A stretch of DNA of 64,000 nt from Cypionkella sp. (GCF_028290025.1 NZ_JAQGKQ010000081.1:32347-96346), one strand, 5' to 3'. Shown: positions 46,706 through 55,832, counted from the stretch's first letter. Translations and numbers: made by a program. The notes: generated by a model from the sequence alone, not told the origin.

Positions 46706-49498
46706 TTAGTCGTCCAACACATCCTCAGAAACGGCGGCTTTCGCTGCCGTTTTCTTGACGACAGGCTTCTTCACAGCCGCCGCTTTCGCCGGAGCCTTCG
46801 CCGCATCCTTCTTCACCGCATCCTTCTTCACCACGGCCTTCTTCACCGGAGGCTTTTTCGCAGCAGCAGGCTTGGCCGGCGCTTTCGCAGCCTTGCGCGC
46901 TGGTGGCTTTTTACCCGACTTACCCGCTTTTTCTGCAATCAAAGCAAGGGCTTCCTCCAGCGTCACCGCCTCTGGTGTCAATTCTTTCGGCAAGGTCGCA
47001 TTGACCTTCGCCCACTTCACATATGGCCCATACTTGCCCGGCATAACCTGCACCGGCCCGCCACCAGGATGCTCGCCCAACGCCCGCAACGGTTCCGCCA
47101 CCGCCGCCCCACGCCGACCCGCCGCTTTCAAAGCCAAAACCTCAACCGCGCGGTTCATCCCGATGGTAAAGACTTCCTCAACGTCCGGGATATTGGCGTA
47201 AACCGGACCGTGTTTGACATAAGGCCCAAACCGCCCAATCGCCGATTCCACCATCACGCCGTCTTCCGGGTGCGGCCCGATTTGGCGCGGCAACGACAGC
47301 AGTTCAATCGCCCGTTCCAGTGTCAGACTTGCGGATTCCCAGCCTTTGGGCAGACTTGCGCGCGGCGGTTTTGGAGCCTCCTCAGTCGCCTCGCCCTTCT
47401 GCACATAGGGGCCAAACCGCCCCGCGCGCAGGCTGATTTCCACGCCATCCGCGTCCAGCCCCAGCACCCGACCATCGACCGAGCCGCCTTCTTCGCCCGA
47501 GATCGGACGGGTATAGCGGCATTCAGGGTAATTGCCGCAACCAATAAACGCCCCACCCGACCGCGAGGTTTTCAGGTGCAAGCGCCCGGTGCCGCAGGTG
47601 GTACAGATGCGCGGATCAGAGCCATCTTCACGCAGCGGATACAAGTGCGGGCTGAGAAAATCATCAATCTTATCCAGCACTTCGCCGATGCGCAGATCTG
47701 CTGTCTCGGCAATCGCTGCCGAAAAATCGCGCCAGAACCGCGCTAGAACTTCCTTGTAATCGCGCTCGCCAGCCGAGACATCATCCAGCTGCGACTCAAG
47801 ATCGGCGGTGAAATCATACTCGACATAGCGGCGGAAAAAGTTGGTCAGAAACGCCGTCACCAGCCGCCCCTTATCCTCGGGGAACAGCCGGTTCTTATCC
47901 TTGCGGACGTATTCGCGGTCAACAATCGTGGTCAGCACGCTCGCATAAGTCGAGGGCCGACCGATCCCAAGCTCCTCCATCCGCTTCACCAAGGTCGCTT
48001 CGGTGTAGCGCGGCGGTGGCTGGGTGTGGCTTTGGCTGGCGAGAATCGCGCCATCCGGGCTGATCACCGCCGACGGCACGCGACGAAGCGCCGATTTCGC
48101 CTCGATCAGATCGAAGTCATCCTTGCCCGCAGCATCGGCCTGCTTTTTGAACGCAGCCTCGAAGCCACCCTTTTTAGGAACAGCGGCCTCGCCTTGCATG
48201 ATCTGCGGCAGACGGCCCTCGTCCTCAACGTCCTCGTCGCGGCCTTCTTCGTAAACCTTCAAAAAGCCATCAAACAGAACCACTTGGCCATTAGCGCGCA
48301 GACCAACTTGCCCATCCGCGCTGCCGATCTCAACCACCGTCCGCTCCATCCGAGCGCCCGCCATCTGGCTTGCAATCGTGCGTTTCCAGATCAACTCATA
48401 CACATTTTGCTGATCACGCTCGGACAAACGCAACTCTGCCGGGGCGACGCCCAGATCGGTCGGCCGGATACATTCATGCGCTTCTTGCGCGTTTTTCGCC
48501 TTGTTTTTATAAATCCGCGGCGCGTCTGGCACATAGGCCGGCCCAAAGCGTTTACCAATTTCCGCGCGCGCCGCCGTCACCGCTTCCGGCGCCATGTCGA
48601 TGCCGTCGGTCCGCATATAGGTAATGTGGCCCGCCTCATACAGCCGCTGCGCCGCCGACATACAGGCTTTCGCGCCCATGCCATATTTGCGGCTGGCCTC
48701 TTGTTGCAGGGTCGAGGTCATGAACGGTGGATAGGGGTTACGGCTGGCGGGCTTCGCCTCGACCGAAAGAACGCTCAATGTTCGAGAAGTGACAGCTTGC
48801 ACCGCCAATTCCGCAGCTTCAACAGTAGGAATGTCGAATTTATCCAACTTGCGGCCGCCGAGAACCGTCAACCGAGCCTCAAATTCCTGTGCCCTCGGAG
48901 TGTTCAGGACGGCCGATACCGACCAGAATTCGCGCGCCCGGAAGGCTTCAACTTCCATCTCGCGTTCAACAATCAAACGCAGGCATACCGATTGCACCCG
49001 CCCTGCCGAACGCGAGCCCGGAAGCTTGCGCCACAGCACCGGCGACAGCGTAAAGCCGACCAGATAATCCAAAGCGCGGCGCGCCAAATACGCATCAACC
49101 AACGGCTGATCGACCTGACGCGGATGCTTCATCGCTTCGGTCACAGCCTCTTTGGTGATGGCGTTAAAGGTGACGCGAGACACCTTTTTGCCCTTCTTAA
49201 TCGTGCTCGCCAAAGCCTCTTGCAGGTGCCACGAAATCGCCTCCCCCTCACGGTCAGGGTCGGTCGCGAGGATCAGCGTGTCGTCAGTTTTCAGCGCCTC
49301 AACAATCGCGCGAATGTGCTTTTTGCTATCCGGCGCTACCTCCCACAGCATGTCGAATCCGTTGGCGGTATCGACAGAACCGTCCTTGGCGGGCAGATCG
49401 CGTACATGGCCGTAAGAGGCCAGAACCACATAGTCCGAGCCAAGATATTTGTTGATTGTCTTGGCCTTAGCAGGCGATTCTACTACAACGACGGGCAT
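46706..49498 (-). CDS. topA: DNA topoisomerase I
   Basis: 930 residues. Toprim domain MPVVVVESPAKAKTINKYLG, catalytic tyrosine in ITYMRTDGIDM, at least one four-cysteine zinc finger (ICTTCGTGRLHL ... IGCGNYPECRYTRP) and further C-terminal topoisomerase repeats (GRFGPYVQKGE, GRFGPYVKHGP, GKYGPYVKWAK). The last 75 residues are a Lys/Ala/Pro-rich tail like histone H1, expected to bind DNA. ATG 49498 has AAGGGAA upstream. Relaxes negative supercoils. Confidence 0.95.
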   Translation of the reverse strand: MPVVVVESPAKAKTINKYLGSDYVVLASYGHVRDLPAKDGSVDTANGFDMLWEVAPDSKKHIRAIVEALKTDDTLILATDPDREGEAISWHLQEALASTIKKGKKVSRVTFNAITKEAVTEAMKHPRQVDQPLVDAYLARRALDYLVGFTLSPVLWRKLPGSRSAGRVQSVCLRLIVEREMEVEAFRAREFWSVSAVLNTPRAQEFEARLTVLGGRKLDKFDIPTVEAAELAVQAVTSRTLSVLSVEAKPASRNPYPPFMTSTLQQEASRKYGMGAKACMSAAQRLYEAGHITYMRTDGIDMAPEAVTAARAEIGKRFGPAYVPDAPRIYKNKAKNAQEAHECIRPTDLGVAPAELRLSERDQQNVYELIWKRTIASQMAGARMERTVVEIGSADGQVGLRANGQVVLFDGFLKVYEEGRDEDVEDEGRLPQIMQGEAAVPKKGGFEAAFKKQADAAGKDDFDLIEAKSALRRVPSAVISPDGAILASQSHTQPPPRYTEATLVKRMEELGIGRPSTYASVLTTIVDREYVRKDKNRLFPEDKGRLVTAFLTNFFRRYVEYDFTADLESQLDDVSAGERDYKEVLARFWRDFSAAIAETADLRIGEVLDKIDDFLSPHLYPLREDGSDPRICTTCGTGRLHLKTSRSGGAFIGCGNYPECRYTRPISGEEGGSVDGRVLGLDADGVEISLRAGRFGPYVQKGEATEEAPKPPRASLPKGWESASLTLERAIELLSLPRQIGPHPEDGVMVESAIGRFGPYVKHGPVYANIPDVEEVFTIGMNRAVEVLALKAAGRRGAAVAEPLRALGEHPGGGPVQVMPGKYGPYVKWAKVNATLPKELTPEAVTLEEALALIAEKAGKSGKKPPARKAAKAPAKPAAAKKPPVKKAVVKKDAVKKDAAKAPAKAAAVKKPVVKKTAAKAAVSEDVLDD

Positions 49499-49604
49499 GA
49501 AATTCCCTTGAAAACAGGCGTGAAAGCGGCTTGGCACCATGTGGGGGTTTGCGCGCAGATGTCAACCGGGGCTATCGGGATGGCGTCGCCTGCCGGGCCT
49601 TCAG

Positions 49605-49640
49605 GGTTTCACAATGGTCCACATGCTACCGCCAGAGGCA
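49605..49640 (-). repeat. Dispersed intergenic repeat, copy G
   Basis: Minus strand TGCCTCTGGCGGTAGCATGT, then GGACCATTGTGAAACCC, a diverged copy of the family. It sits in the 409-bp gap between topA and dprA, where I see no firm gene; a 34-codon frame (49648-49752, MTQKGFDFLHQAAAIWTFDG...) with GAGG upstream is possible but unsupported. Confidence 0.5.
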
Positions 49641-49833
49641 TCCCGGCATGACGCAAAAAGGCTTCGACTTCCTGCATCAGGCCGCCGCGATCTGGACATT
49701 TGACGGTGTGAAATCGGCAGGGCTGCGCAAAGTCAAAACGGGAAATTGGTAAAGCGCGCCTAACAAAACTCCGCTGGTAAAGCCCAGCGTCCCGACAATG
49801 CCCTCTGAGCGACCATAGAAAGCTTTCAGCGAC

Positions 49834-49879
49834 CTTCTCTTATAGTGAGGCTTCATCTTCTCTTATGTTGAGGCTTCAA
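49834..49879. repeat. Tandem 23-bp repeat downstream of dprA
   Basis: Two adjacent copies of CTTCTCTTATAGTGAGGCTT(CAT), 49834-49856 and 49857-49879, with 3 mismatches. The GAGGCTTCA core recurs in decayed form (GGCGGCTTCAA, GAGCCTTCAC, GAGGCTTAG) up to the dprA stop. Confidence 0.6.
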
Positions 49880-49907
49880 TAATGGCGGCTTCAATTTAAC
49901 TGAGCCT

Positions 49908-51071
49908 TCACACTACGAGGCTTAGCAATCCGCCCGATTGCCGCAAAATCCGCCCCTCCAACTCCAGTGAGATCAGCGCCGGAGACAGCGTCCCTGGTGG
50001 CAGCGCCAGATCCCGGATCAACTGATCTTCGGCTAGCGGGCTTGGCCCCAAACGCGCCAAAATCTGGCTGTGCACCGCCGAAATATCCGTCAAAGCGCGC
50101 CGTTGCGGCACTGGACCGGGCAAGGGTTCCGGCACTTCAACAGCCTCCACCGGCAACGCCACCTGCGCCACGAAATGCCCCTGCACTCCAATAGCTTCCA
50201 GCACATCTTGCGCCGAGCGCACCAGCACTGCGCCATCGCGCAGCAATATATTGCAGCCCGCAGCACGCGCATCAAACGGGTGTCCCGGCACCGCCAAAAC
50301 CTCACGCCCTTGATCTAAAGCGTTTTTCGCCGTGATCAGGCTGCCAGAACGCGCCGCCGCTTCGACCACCACCACGGCGCGCGCAAGGCCCGACACGATG
50401 CGATTTCTTTGCGGGAAATGCCGCGCCTGTGGCACCAACCCCATGGGTTGTTCGGAAACCCGGCAACCGCGCGCCGCAATCGCCACCGCGAGTTCGGTAT
50501 TCTCGACCGGATAGATCACATCGACGCCGCCCGCCTGCACCGCCACCGTGCCACTCTCCAACGCCGCCTGATGCGCTTCGGCGTCAATGCCGCGCGCGAG
50601 GCCCGAGACTACCACCTGCCCCGCCTGCGCCAGCCCTTCGACCAGCCGCCGGGTCATCCGCAACCCCAGACTTGACGCATTCCGCGCGCCTACCAGCGCC
50701 ACCATCGGCCGCGCTAAAAGACCAATATCACCCTGCGCCCACAAAATAGGCGGCGCATCGGGCAAATCCATGAGTGCTTGCGGATAACCCGCCTGCCCCC
50801 ACAGCAACATCTGCGCCCCGGCCAGCCGCGCCTGCGCCATCTCGGCGCGCACCACCTCCAGCGGACAAATACTATAGTGCTGCACCCCCGCCGCTTGCGC
50901 AATTCCCGGCAGTGCCGCCAAAGCGCCCTCTACGCCGCCATGATCCGCCACTAGGCGATGAAACGTCACCGGCCCAACCCGACGCGAGCGTATAAGCCGC
51001 AGCCATGCCAACGGGTCCGCATCCAAAGTTGCGGGGTTTGGCTTGGAAACTTTGGTTACACCTCTTGCCAT
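49908..51071 (-). CDS. dprA: DNA-processing protein DprA
   Basis: 387 residues. The Rossmann-type DprA core includes VALVGARNASSLGLRMTRRL, VVSGLARGIDAEAHQAAL, GGVDVIYPVENTEL and GSLITAKNALDQGREVLAVPGH. A C-terminal winged helix follows (LAEDQLIRDLALPPGTLS). DprA loads RecA on incoming single-stranded DNA in transformation. No other competence gene is in the window. The gap to gabT (51072-51310) holds divergent promoters but no clear motif. Confidence 0.93.
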   Translation of the reverse strand: MARGVTKVSKPNPATLDADPLAWLRLIRSRRVGPVTFHRLVADHGGVEGALAALPGIAQAAGVQHYSICPLEVVRAEMAQARLAGAQMLLWGQAGYPQALMDLPDAPPILWAQGDIGLLARPMVALVGARNASSLGLRMTRRLVEGLAQAGQVVVSGLARGIDAEAHQAALESGTVAVQAGGVDVIYPVENTELAVAIAARGCRVSEQPMGLVPQARHFPQRNRIVSGLARAVVVVEAAARSGSLITAKNALDQGREVLAVPGHPFDARAAGCNILLRDGAVLVRSAQDVLEAIGVQGHFVAQVALPVEAVEVPEPLPGPVPQRRALTDISAVHSQILARLGPSPLAEDQLIRDLALPPGTLSPALISLELEGRILRQSGGLLSLVV

Positions 51072-51310
51072 CTGCGTCCCGCATCACTCACGATTCGCAG
51101 TCTGCATCGCAGAGGGTTAACAACTGGTGAATCATACTGCGGCGAAACCGATATCCTACCGCAAGCACCCCCACCCAAGACTGGACTGACCCCACCGCAC
51201 ATCTGGACCTATCGAAACCTATCTCTGGCCGATTGCCCCAGCCTGAAATCTTTGATCAAATGCACCGCAACAAAGTCGCCACCTCACGCGATCACCGCAA
51301 AGGAAATGCC

Positions 51311-52588
51311 ATGAAAAACGCCGAAGTTGCCCGCCGCCGTGACGAGTCGATCTCTCGTGGGATTGGCGTGCAGACGCAGATTTACGTCGATCGCGCGCTG
51401 AATTCGGAAGTGTGGGATATTGAGGGCAATCGCTATATCGACTTCGCGGCTGGTATCGCCGTGGTGAATACCGGCCATTGCCACCCGAAAGTCATGGCGG
51501 CCGTCACCGAACAGCTGTCGAAATTCACCCATACCTGCCACCAAGTTCTGCCCTATGAAAACTATGTCCGCTTGGCCGAGCGTCTGAACGCGCTTGTTCC
51601 CGGTGATTTCCCGAAGAAAACGGTGTTTGTCACCACCGGTGCAGAAGCCGTTGAAAATTCGGTGAAAGTCGCCCGCATTGCGACTGGTCGCAACGCCATT
51701 ATCGCTTTCGGCGGTGCTTTCCACGGCCGCACCCTGCTCGGCATGAGCCTCACCGGCAAGGTTGATCCCTACAAAAAGGGCTTCGGCGCGATGATGCCAG
51801 ACGTTTATCATGTGCCCTTCCCGCAAGAGATCCACGGCATCACCACCGAGGATGCGATGGCGGGCATCACCAAGCTGTTCAAAGCCGATCTTGACCCCAC
51901 TCGCGTCGCCGCGATCATCTTTGAACCCGTGCAGGGTGAGGGCGGCTTCTACCCCGCGCCAAAAGACCTGCTGCGTGCCATCCGCAAGCTGTGCGACGAC
52001 CACGGCATCGTGATGATCGCCGATGAAGTGCAAACCGGCTTTGCCCGCACCGGCACCATGTTCGCGATGGAGCAATCCGGTGTCGCCGCCGATATCACCA
52101 CCATGGCCAAGGGTCTTGCGGGCGGCCTACCGCTCGCGGCGCTGACCGGCAAAGCCAGCCTGATGGACGCCGCCCACCCCGGCGGTTTGGGCGGCACTTA
52201 CGGCGGCAATCCCTTGGGCATCGCCGCCGCCAACGCCGTACTGGACGTGATTGAGGAAGAACAACTTTGCGCGCGTGCCAACGAACTCGGCGGCCGTTTG
52301 AAACAGCGCCTCGAGGCCATCCGCTCTGTCACGCCAGAGATCACCGACATCCGCGGCCCCGGCTTTATGGTCGCCGTTGAATTCGCCAATCCCGCCAACC
52401 ACGAACCCGACGCCGCCTTCACCACCCGCGTCCGGGTTGAGGCGCAAAACCGCGGCCTGATCCTGCTCACCTGTGGCGTTTACGGCAACGTCGTCCGCTT
52501 CCTGGCCCCCATCACCATCCCGGACGCACATTTCGCCGAAGCGATGGATATTCTGGAAGAAGCCGTAGCGGCTGCTCGGGCCGCGTAA
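51311..52588 (+). CDS. gabT: 4-aminobutyrate aminotransferase
   Basis: 425 residues, class III PLP aminotransferase. Motifs: FAAGIAVVNTGHCHPKV, FVTTGAEAVENSVKVAR, AFGGAFHGRTLLGMSLTGK, IFEPVQGEGGFYPAP, IADEVQTGFARTG, and the PLP lysine in TTMAKGLAGGLPLA. It transfers the amino group of GABA to 2-oxoglutarate. AAAGGAAATG precedes ATG 51311. No gabD is adjacent. Polyamine or GABA use would fit the importer at 2.9-7.1 kb. Confidence 0.94.
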   Translation: MKNAEVARRRDESISRGIGVQTQIYVDRALNSEVWDIEGNRYIDFAAGIAVVNTGHCHPKVMAAVTEQLSKFTHTCHQVLPYENYVRLAERLNALVPGDFPKKTVFVTTGAEAVENSVKVARIATGRNAIIAFGGAFHGRTLLGMSLTGKVDPYKKGFGAMMPDVYHVPFPQEIHGITTEDAMAGITKLFKADLDPTRVAAIIFEPVQGEGGFYPAPKDLLRAIRKLCDDHGIVMIADEVQTGFARTGTMFAMEQSGVAADITTMAKGLAGGLPLAALTGKASLMDAAHPGGLGGTYGGNPLGIAAANAVLDVIEEEQLCARANELGGRLKQRLEAIRSVTPEITDIRGPGFMVAVEFANPANHEPDAAFTTRVRVEAQNRGLILLTCGVYGNVVRFLAPITIPDAHFAEAMDILEEAVAAARAA

Positions 52589-52620
52589 CTCTGATCCGAG
52601 ATGTATCCGCCAATTGCTGA

Positions 52621-52645
52621 CCGGAGCGTTAACGCTCCGGTTTTT
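52621..52645 (+). terminator. Rho-independent terminator of gabT
   Basis: Perfect 8-bp stem CCGGAGCG / CGCTCCGG, loop TTAA, followed by TTTTT. Confidence 0.9.
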
Positions 52646-52677
52646 CTTTGTGCAATTTTCGGAATTTTTATCGCACC

Positions 52678-53091
52678 TTATCCGGCATCAATCATCATCG
52701 AAACCCAGTCGCGCAGATCGACCCCGAAATGGTTATCGTAGAATAGCCACAGGCTGGTTATCAACACGGCCCAGAGAACGCTAAACAGCGATCCGACCAA
52801 AAAGTATTCGGCAAACTGTTGGTCGTCCAACTCTTTGAAGCGCGCAACAGTTTTAAGCGCAATCACCGCAAGCAACACTTCCCAGCTATGGGTTAAAATC
52901 CCGATGGCAAGGATCAGCCGCTCCAACCAGCCGATAATCCAGCCCGCGGGACGGATTGTTTTAGGGGCAACGGCGCTGTCATCTTTTAACCCAGCGAACC
53001 GGAATAACGCCCGACAGGCCCAGTTGCCTGCGCCCGTAAGCAAAACAATCGCAACAATCGTATAGATCGCGGCATGGAGAATTTGCATCAC
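52678..53091 (-). CDS. Small integral membrane protein paired with satD
   Basis: 137 residues with about four hydrophobic helices (IYTIVAIVLLTGAGNWACRA, AGWIIGWLERLILAIGIL, WEVLLAVIALKTV, LVGSLFSVLWAVLITSLWLF). The polar motif ARFKELDDQQFAEYFLVGSL separates helices 3 and 4. Its ATG overlaps the satD stop as ATGA, so the two are translated together. I do not recognise a characterised family; a SatD partner at the membrane is inferred from coupling. Confidence 0.75.
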   Translation of the reverse strand: MMQILHAAIYTIVAIVLLTGAGNWACRALFRFAGLKDDSAVAPKTIRPAGWIIGWLERLILAIGILTHSWEVLLAVIALKTVARFKELDDQQFAEYFLVGSLFSVLWAVLITSLWLFYDNHFGVDLRDWVSMMIDAG

Positions 53092-53753
53092 GCAAGCCCT
53101 TTTTGTGTGTCGATGGCGGCAAGCGCCTCAGCAATGGCGTGCCATTGCATCAGATAAGCCTCCATATCGCCCGAAGCCCGCACTTTATATATACTGTGAA
53201 CCGAAACGTTGCGACGCTTGGCGAGCTCTGCCGGAGTTACGCCACCAATTAGGGCCGCAATGTCATCACGTTGTTGGCTGGTCCAACGGCGCTCAATCGC
53301 GGTAAGACCTGCACCCAAGGCATCCAGCAATGTTTCGGTGACAGAGGTTTCATCCACCGTGAAACGATAAAGCGTGCTGGCTTTCTTTTCGTTAAGTTTC
53401 AACCGAGCCCGCGCAAGCCCCGGCCCCATCATATTCCACGCTTTTTCATGGTTAACTTCGGTCTTCAACTCGACCAGCCCAATCACAAACCGGCACTCAA
53501 TGGCGTGGCTCATCAATTGTAGCCGCAAATCGCGCACAATGGGCAAGGCTTGGGCGAGCGACCCCGCAAGACCCTGAAACTCATCACCAAGTGTGATCGT
53601 AAGCGGCGATTTCAGCACGTCAGCATGTGCCCGGTTTTGCGCATCGACGGCTTCATTGAAATGTTCATGCAATTCCGTTGGCGCAAGGAACTTTTCGCTA
53701 TGGACCAAGTCGCCCATCACAACCGCGAAATACTGTGGCTTTGAACCCTGCAT
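53088..53753 (-). CDS. satD: SatD-family protein with C-terminal helix-turn-helix
   Basis: 221 residues. The N-terminal part (YFAVVMGDLVHSEKFLAPTE, LTITLGDEFQGLAGSLAQAL, RFVIGLVEL) matches SatD-like proteins, whose beta-strand pattern resembles nucleotide-cyclase folds. The C-terminus VTPAELAKRRNVSVHSIYKV is a helix-turn-helix, so it may bind DNA. Upstream lie two copies of a GGGTCA/TGACCC operator array, suggesting autoregulation. SatD was first linked to acid tolerance in streptococci; its biochemical role is unknown. Confidence 0.8.
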   Translation of the reverse strand: MQGSKPQYFAVVMGDLVHSEKFLAPTELHEHFNEAVDAQNRAHADVLKSPLTITLGDEFQGLAGSLAQALPIVRDLRLQLMSHAIECRFVIGLVELKTEVNHEKAWNMMGPGLARARLKLNEKKASTLYRFTVDETSVTETLLDALGAGLTAIERRWTSQQRDDIAALIGGVTPAELAKRRNVSVHSIYKVRASGDMEAYLMQWHAIAEALAAIDTQKGLA

Positions 53754-53769
53754 GGGCCCATCCTACACT

Positions 53770-53815
53770 TGTAACCATTTATGGGTCAATAAAAATTTTG
53801 ACCCATGTGAGGGTC
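53770..53815. promoter_or_regulatory. GGGTCA operator array, copy 1, at the satD promoter
   Basis: TGTAACCA-N3-ATGGGTCA-N9-TTGACCC-N6-GGGTC. ATGGGTCAA and TTGACCCAT (53781-53806) form a 9-bp inverted repeat. On the minus strand TTGACC-N18-TAGGAT ends 6 bases before the satD ATG, so the promoter is overlapped by the array and the transcript may be nearly leaderless. Confidence 0.65.
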
Positions 53816-53962
53816 AATGACGTCGCTTGCTGCTGCATTTTGCAGGCATTCGAGCGCACAAGCACTTTCCCGCCCGACTGAGTGGCCGCCCAGCACCACC
53901 AAGAAATGCGGCGCCGTCGCGAAATACTGCGCCTCTATAGTTCAGAGCGTTCGTGATGCAGC

Positions 53963-54008
53963 TGTAACCAAAAATGGGTCACTGGAGCTTTTGACCCGAT
54001 ACAGGGTC
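53963..54008. promoter_or_regulatory. GGGTCA operator array, copy 2
   Basis: The same four blocks with identical spacers (N3, N9, N6) 193 bp from copy 1: TGTAACCA, ATGGGTCA, TTGACCC, GGGTC. The 416-bp gap 53754-54169 has no convincing gene. Copy 2 lies about 160 bp upstream of bioM. Confidence 0.6.
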
Positions 54009-54169
54009 CATAATGTTCCATAAGCCTTACAGCGAACGTTTGGCACCAAGGCATTCGGGAGCAATGAACTGATCTGGGCAGACCGCGCTGTTCACGCGCG
54101 GACAACTCCGCCCCCTTCCCCCCTACCGCTCGCCGCGCTATCACCCCAAACCAACAGGGGCACCCATCC

Positions 54170-54895
54170 ATGACCACCACCCAAGGCATCACCCTTAAGA
54201 ACGCCTCCGTCACCCTCGGCGGCAAACCGATCCTGTCGAACCTCAACCTCGCTCTGACCGAGCCTCGCATCGGCATCATCGGCCGCAATGGCTCGGGCAA
54301 AACCACCCTGCTGCGCCTGATCGCCGGCCTGATCGCGCCCACCACCGGAACCGTACAAATCGACGGCCTCGACCCCACCGACCGCAAAGCCGTCCTGCCC
54401 CGCCTCGGCATCCTGTTCCAAAATCCCGACCACCAAATCCTGTTCCCCACCGTGGCCGAAGAACTCGCCTTCGGCCTGCGCCAGCAAGGCCGAACCCAGA
54501 CGCAAGCCGACCAAGCCGTCACCCAACTGCTGCACCAGGAATCCCGCGCCCACTGGGCCCACGCCCCCACCCACACCCTATCCCAAGGCCAGCGCCACTA
54601 TCTTTGCCTGCTGTCGATCCTGCTGATGCAGCCTGCGACGATCCTGCTGGACGAGCCCTTCGCGGGCCTCGACTTGCCCACCCAAATCCGCCTGCACCGC
54701 CGCCTCGCCGCCCTGCCGCAACGCCTGATCACCATCAGCCATGATCCCGCTGCCGTCGCCGATTGCGACCGTCTGCTTTGGCTCGACCAAGGCAAAATTC
54801 GCGCCGACGGCCCCGCCGCCGCGACGCTGCAAGCCTTCACCGCCGAGATGGCGCAGCTAGGAGAGCGCGATGCCGACACCTCCCTCGCCCTCTGA
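54170..54895 (+). CDS. bioM: Biotin ECF transporter ATPase BioM
   Basis: 241 residues. Walker A GRNGSGKTT, Q-loop FQNPDHQILFPTVAEELAFG (typical of ECF ATPases), signature LSQGQRHYLCLL, Walker B ILLDEPFAGLDL, His in ISHDPAAVAD. With BioN and BioY, encoded next, it forms the BioMNY biotin importer known from Rhodobacter capsulatus. Biotin is needed for PccA in this window. Confidence 0.93.
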   Translation: MTTTQGITLKNASVTLGGKPILSNLNLALTEPRIGIIGRNGSGKTTLLRLIAGLIAPTTGTVQIDGLDPTDRKAVLPRLGILFQNPDHQILFPTVAEELAFGLRQQGRTQTQADQAVTQLLHQESRAHWAHAPTHTLSQGQRHYLCLLSILLMQPATILLDEPFAGLDLPTQIRLHRRLAALPQRLITISHDPAAVADCDRLLWLDQGKIRADGPAAATLQAFTAEMAQLGERDADTSLAL

Positions 54896-55136
54896 CGGCG
54901 TTAACTTAGCGCCCAAAGATGCCCAAGCCACTCCGCGCCTCGTGACGCGCAGAAGCCCGATGCAGACAAGCAGCTTTTACCTTCGCGCCGCCCACCCAAC
55001 GGCACGATACGCCAACTCAAGCTTCCCCGCTTTACCGCGCAGCACCCGCGTGCAATGGCACGACCTGCCGCCCAATGACGCACGCACCCCCGACCACCGC
55101 CACCACGCGCCACTACGATGGACGCCCCGATGCTAG
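54870..55136 (+). other. 88-codon open frame between bioM and bioN, doubtful
   Basis: ATG 54870 lies inside the end of bioM behind a strong site (CTAGGAGAGCGCG). The frame continues to a TAG at 55134-55136 that overlaps the bioN start region (ATGCTAG). The encoded sequence is rich in Pro, Arg, Thr and His without recognisable fold, like an out-of-frame reading. It may couple translation of bioN, or mark a 220-bp insertion between bioM and bioN, which usually abut. Confidence 0.25.
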
Positions 55137-55723
55137 CCCTCACCTCGCCCATCCAAACTTACGCGCACCGATTGCCCACTGGGCTGAAACTGGCGCTGCT
55201 TTGCGGCTTTACCATTGTGCTGTTCGCGCTGAAATCTCCCGTAAGCCTCACTCTCGCCGCCTTCACCCTCGCCGCCCTGATCGCCACGGCCGGCCCGCAA
55301 TTCGCGCACGCGTCGCTGAAAATGCTCCGCCCGCTGATCCCGTTCATCCTCATTGTCGCGCTGTGGCACGTCATCACCCAAGATCCCGGCGGAGCGCCGA
55401 TCCTGCTCCGCATGATCACCGCCGTCGCTGCGGCCAATTTCGTCACCATGACCACACGACTGTCCGACATGATCGCGGTGATCGAAGCCCTCGCCCGCCC
55501 CCTCAAACCCATCCTGCCACCCAAAACCTTGGCGCTCGCCATCGCCTTGACCATCCGCTTCACCCCCACACTGCTGATCCGCGCAGACCAAATCGCCGAG
55601 GGCTGGCGCGCGCGCTCCCCTAAACGCCCCGGTTGGCGCATCTTGCTGCCGAGCACCCTCGCTGCCCTTGATGATGCCGACCGCGCCGCCGAAGCTTTGC
55701 GCGCGCGCGGTGGCCTAGGCTAA
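55118..55723 (+). CDS. bioN: Biotin ECF transporter transmembrane protein BioN
   Basis: 201 residues with about four or five helices (LALLCGFTIVLFALKSPVSL, LIPFILIVALWHVITQ, ALAIALTIRFTPTLLIR). The C-terminal coupling helices carry the two ARS/ARG motifs of EcfT proteins (GWRARSPKRPG and ALRARGGLG). It couples BioM to BioY. Either ATG 55118 or ATG 55130 may be used; neither has a clear ribosome site, suggesting coupling to the upstream frame. Confidence 0.9.
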   Translation: MDAPMLALTSPIQTYAHRLPTGLKLALLCGFTIVLFALKSPVSLTLAAFTLAALIATAGPQFAHASLKMLRPLIPFILIVALWHVITQDPGGAPILLRMITAVAAANFVTMTTRLSDMIAVIEALARPLKPILPPKTLALAIALTIRFTPTLLIRADQIAEGWRARSPKRPGWRILLPSTLAALDDADRAAEALRARGGLG

Positions 55724-55832
55724 CCCAACCCCTTTAAATTCATGTTGCTCAAACCGCTCGCCACAGGCTAACTGCGCCACAAATACATCTAACCCGGTTC
55801 ATTTTATCAGCCAGCTAATCAGAGAGCCTATC

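Noticed and set aside
49648..49752. 34-codon frame MTQKGFDFLHQAAAIWTFDG... in the topA-dprA gap
   Set aside because: It has a plausible GAGG site and natural-looking composition but is very short, has no recognised homology and its ribosome site lies next to repeat copy G; kept only as a note.
53817..54023. Short plus-strand frames between satD and bioM
   Set aside because: They overlap the operator array, lack ribosome sites and show no protein-like composition.
55075..55623. Plus-strand 182-codon frame overlapping bioN
   Set aside because: It is an alternate reading of bioN with Arg/His/Pro-rich composition; bioN has clear ECF motifs in its own frame.
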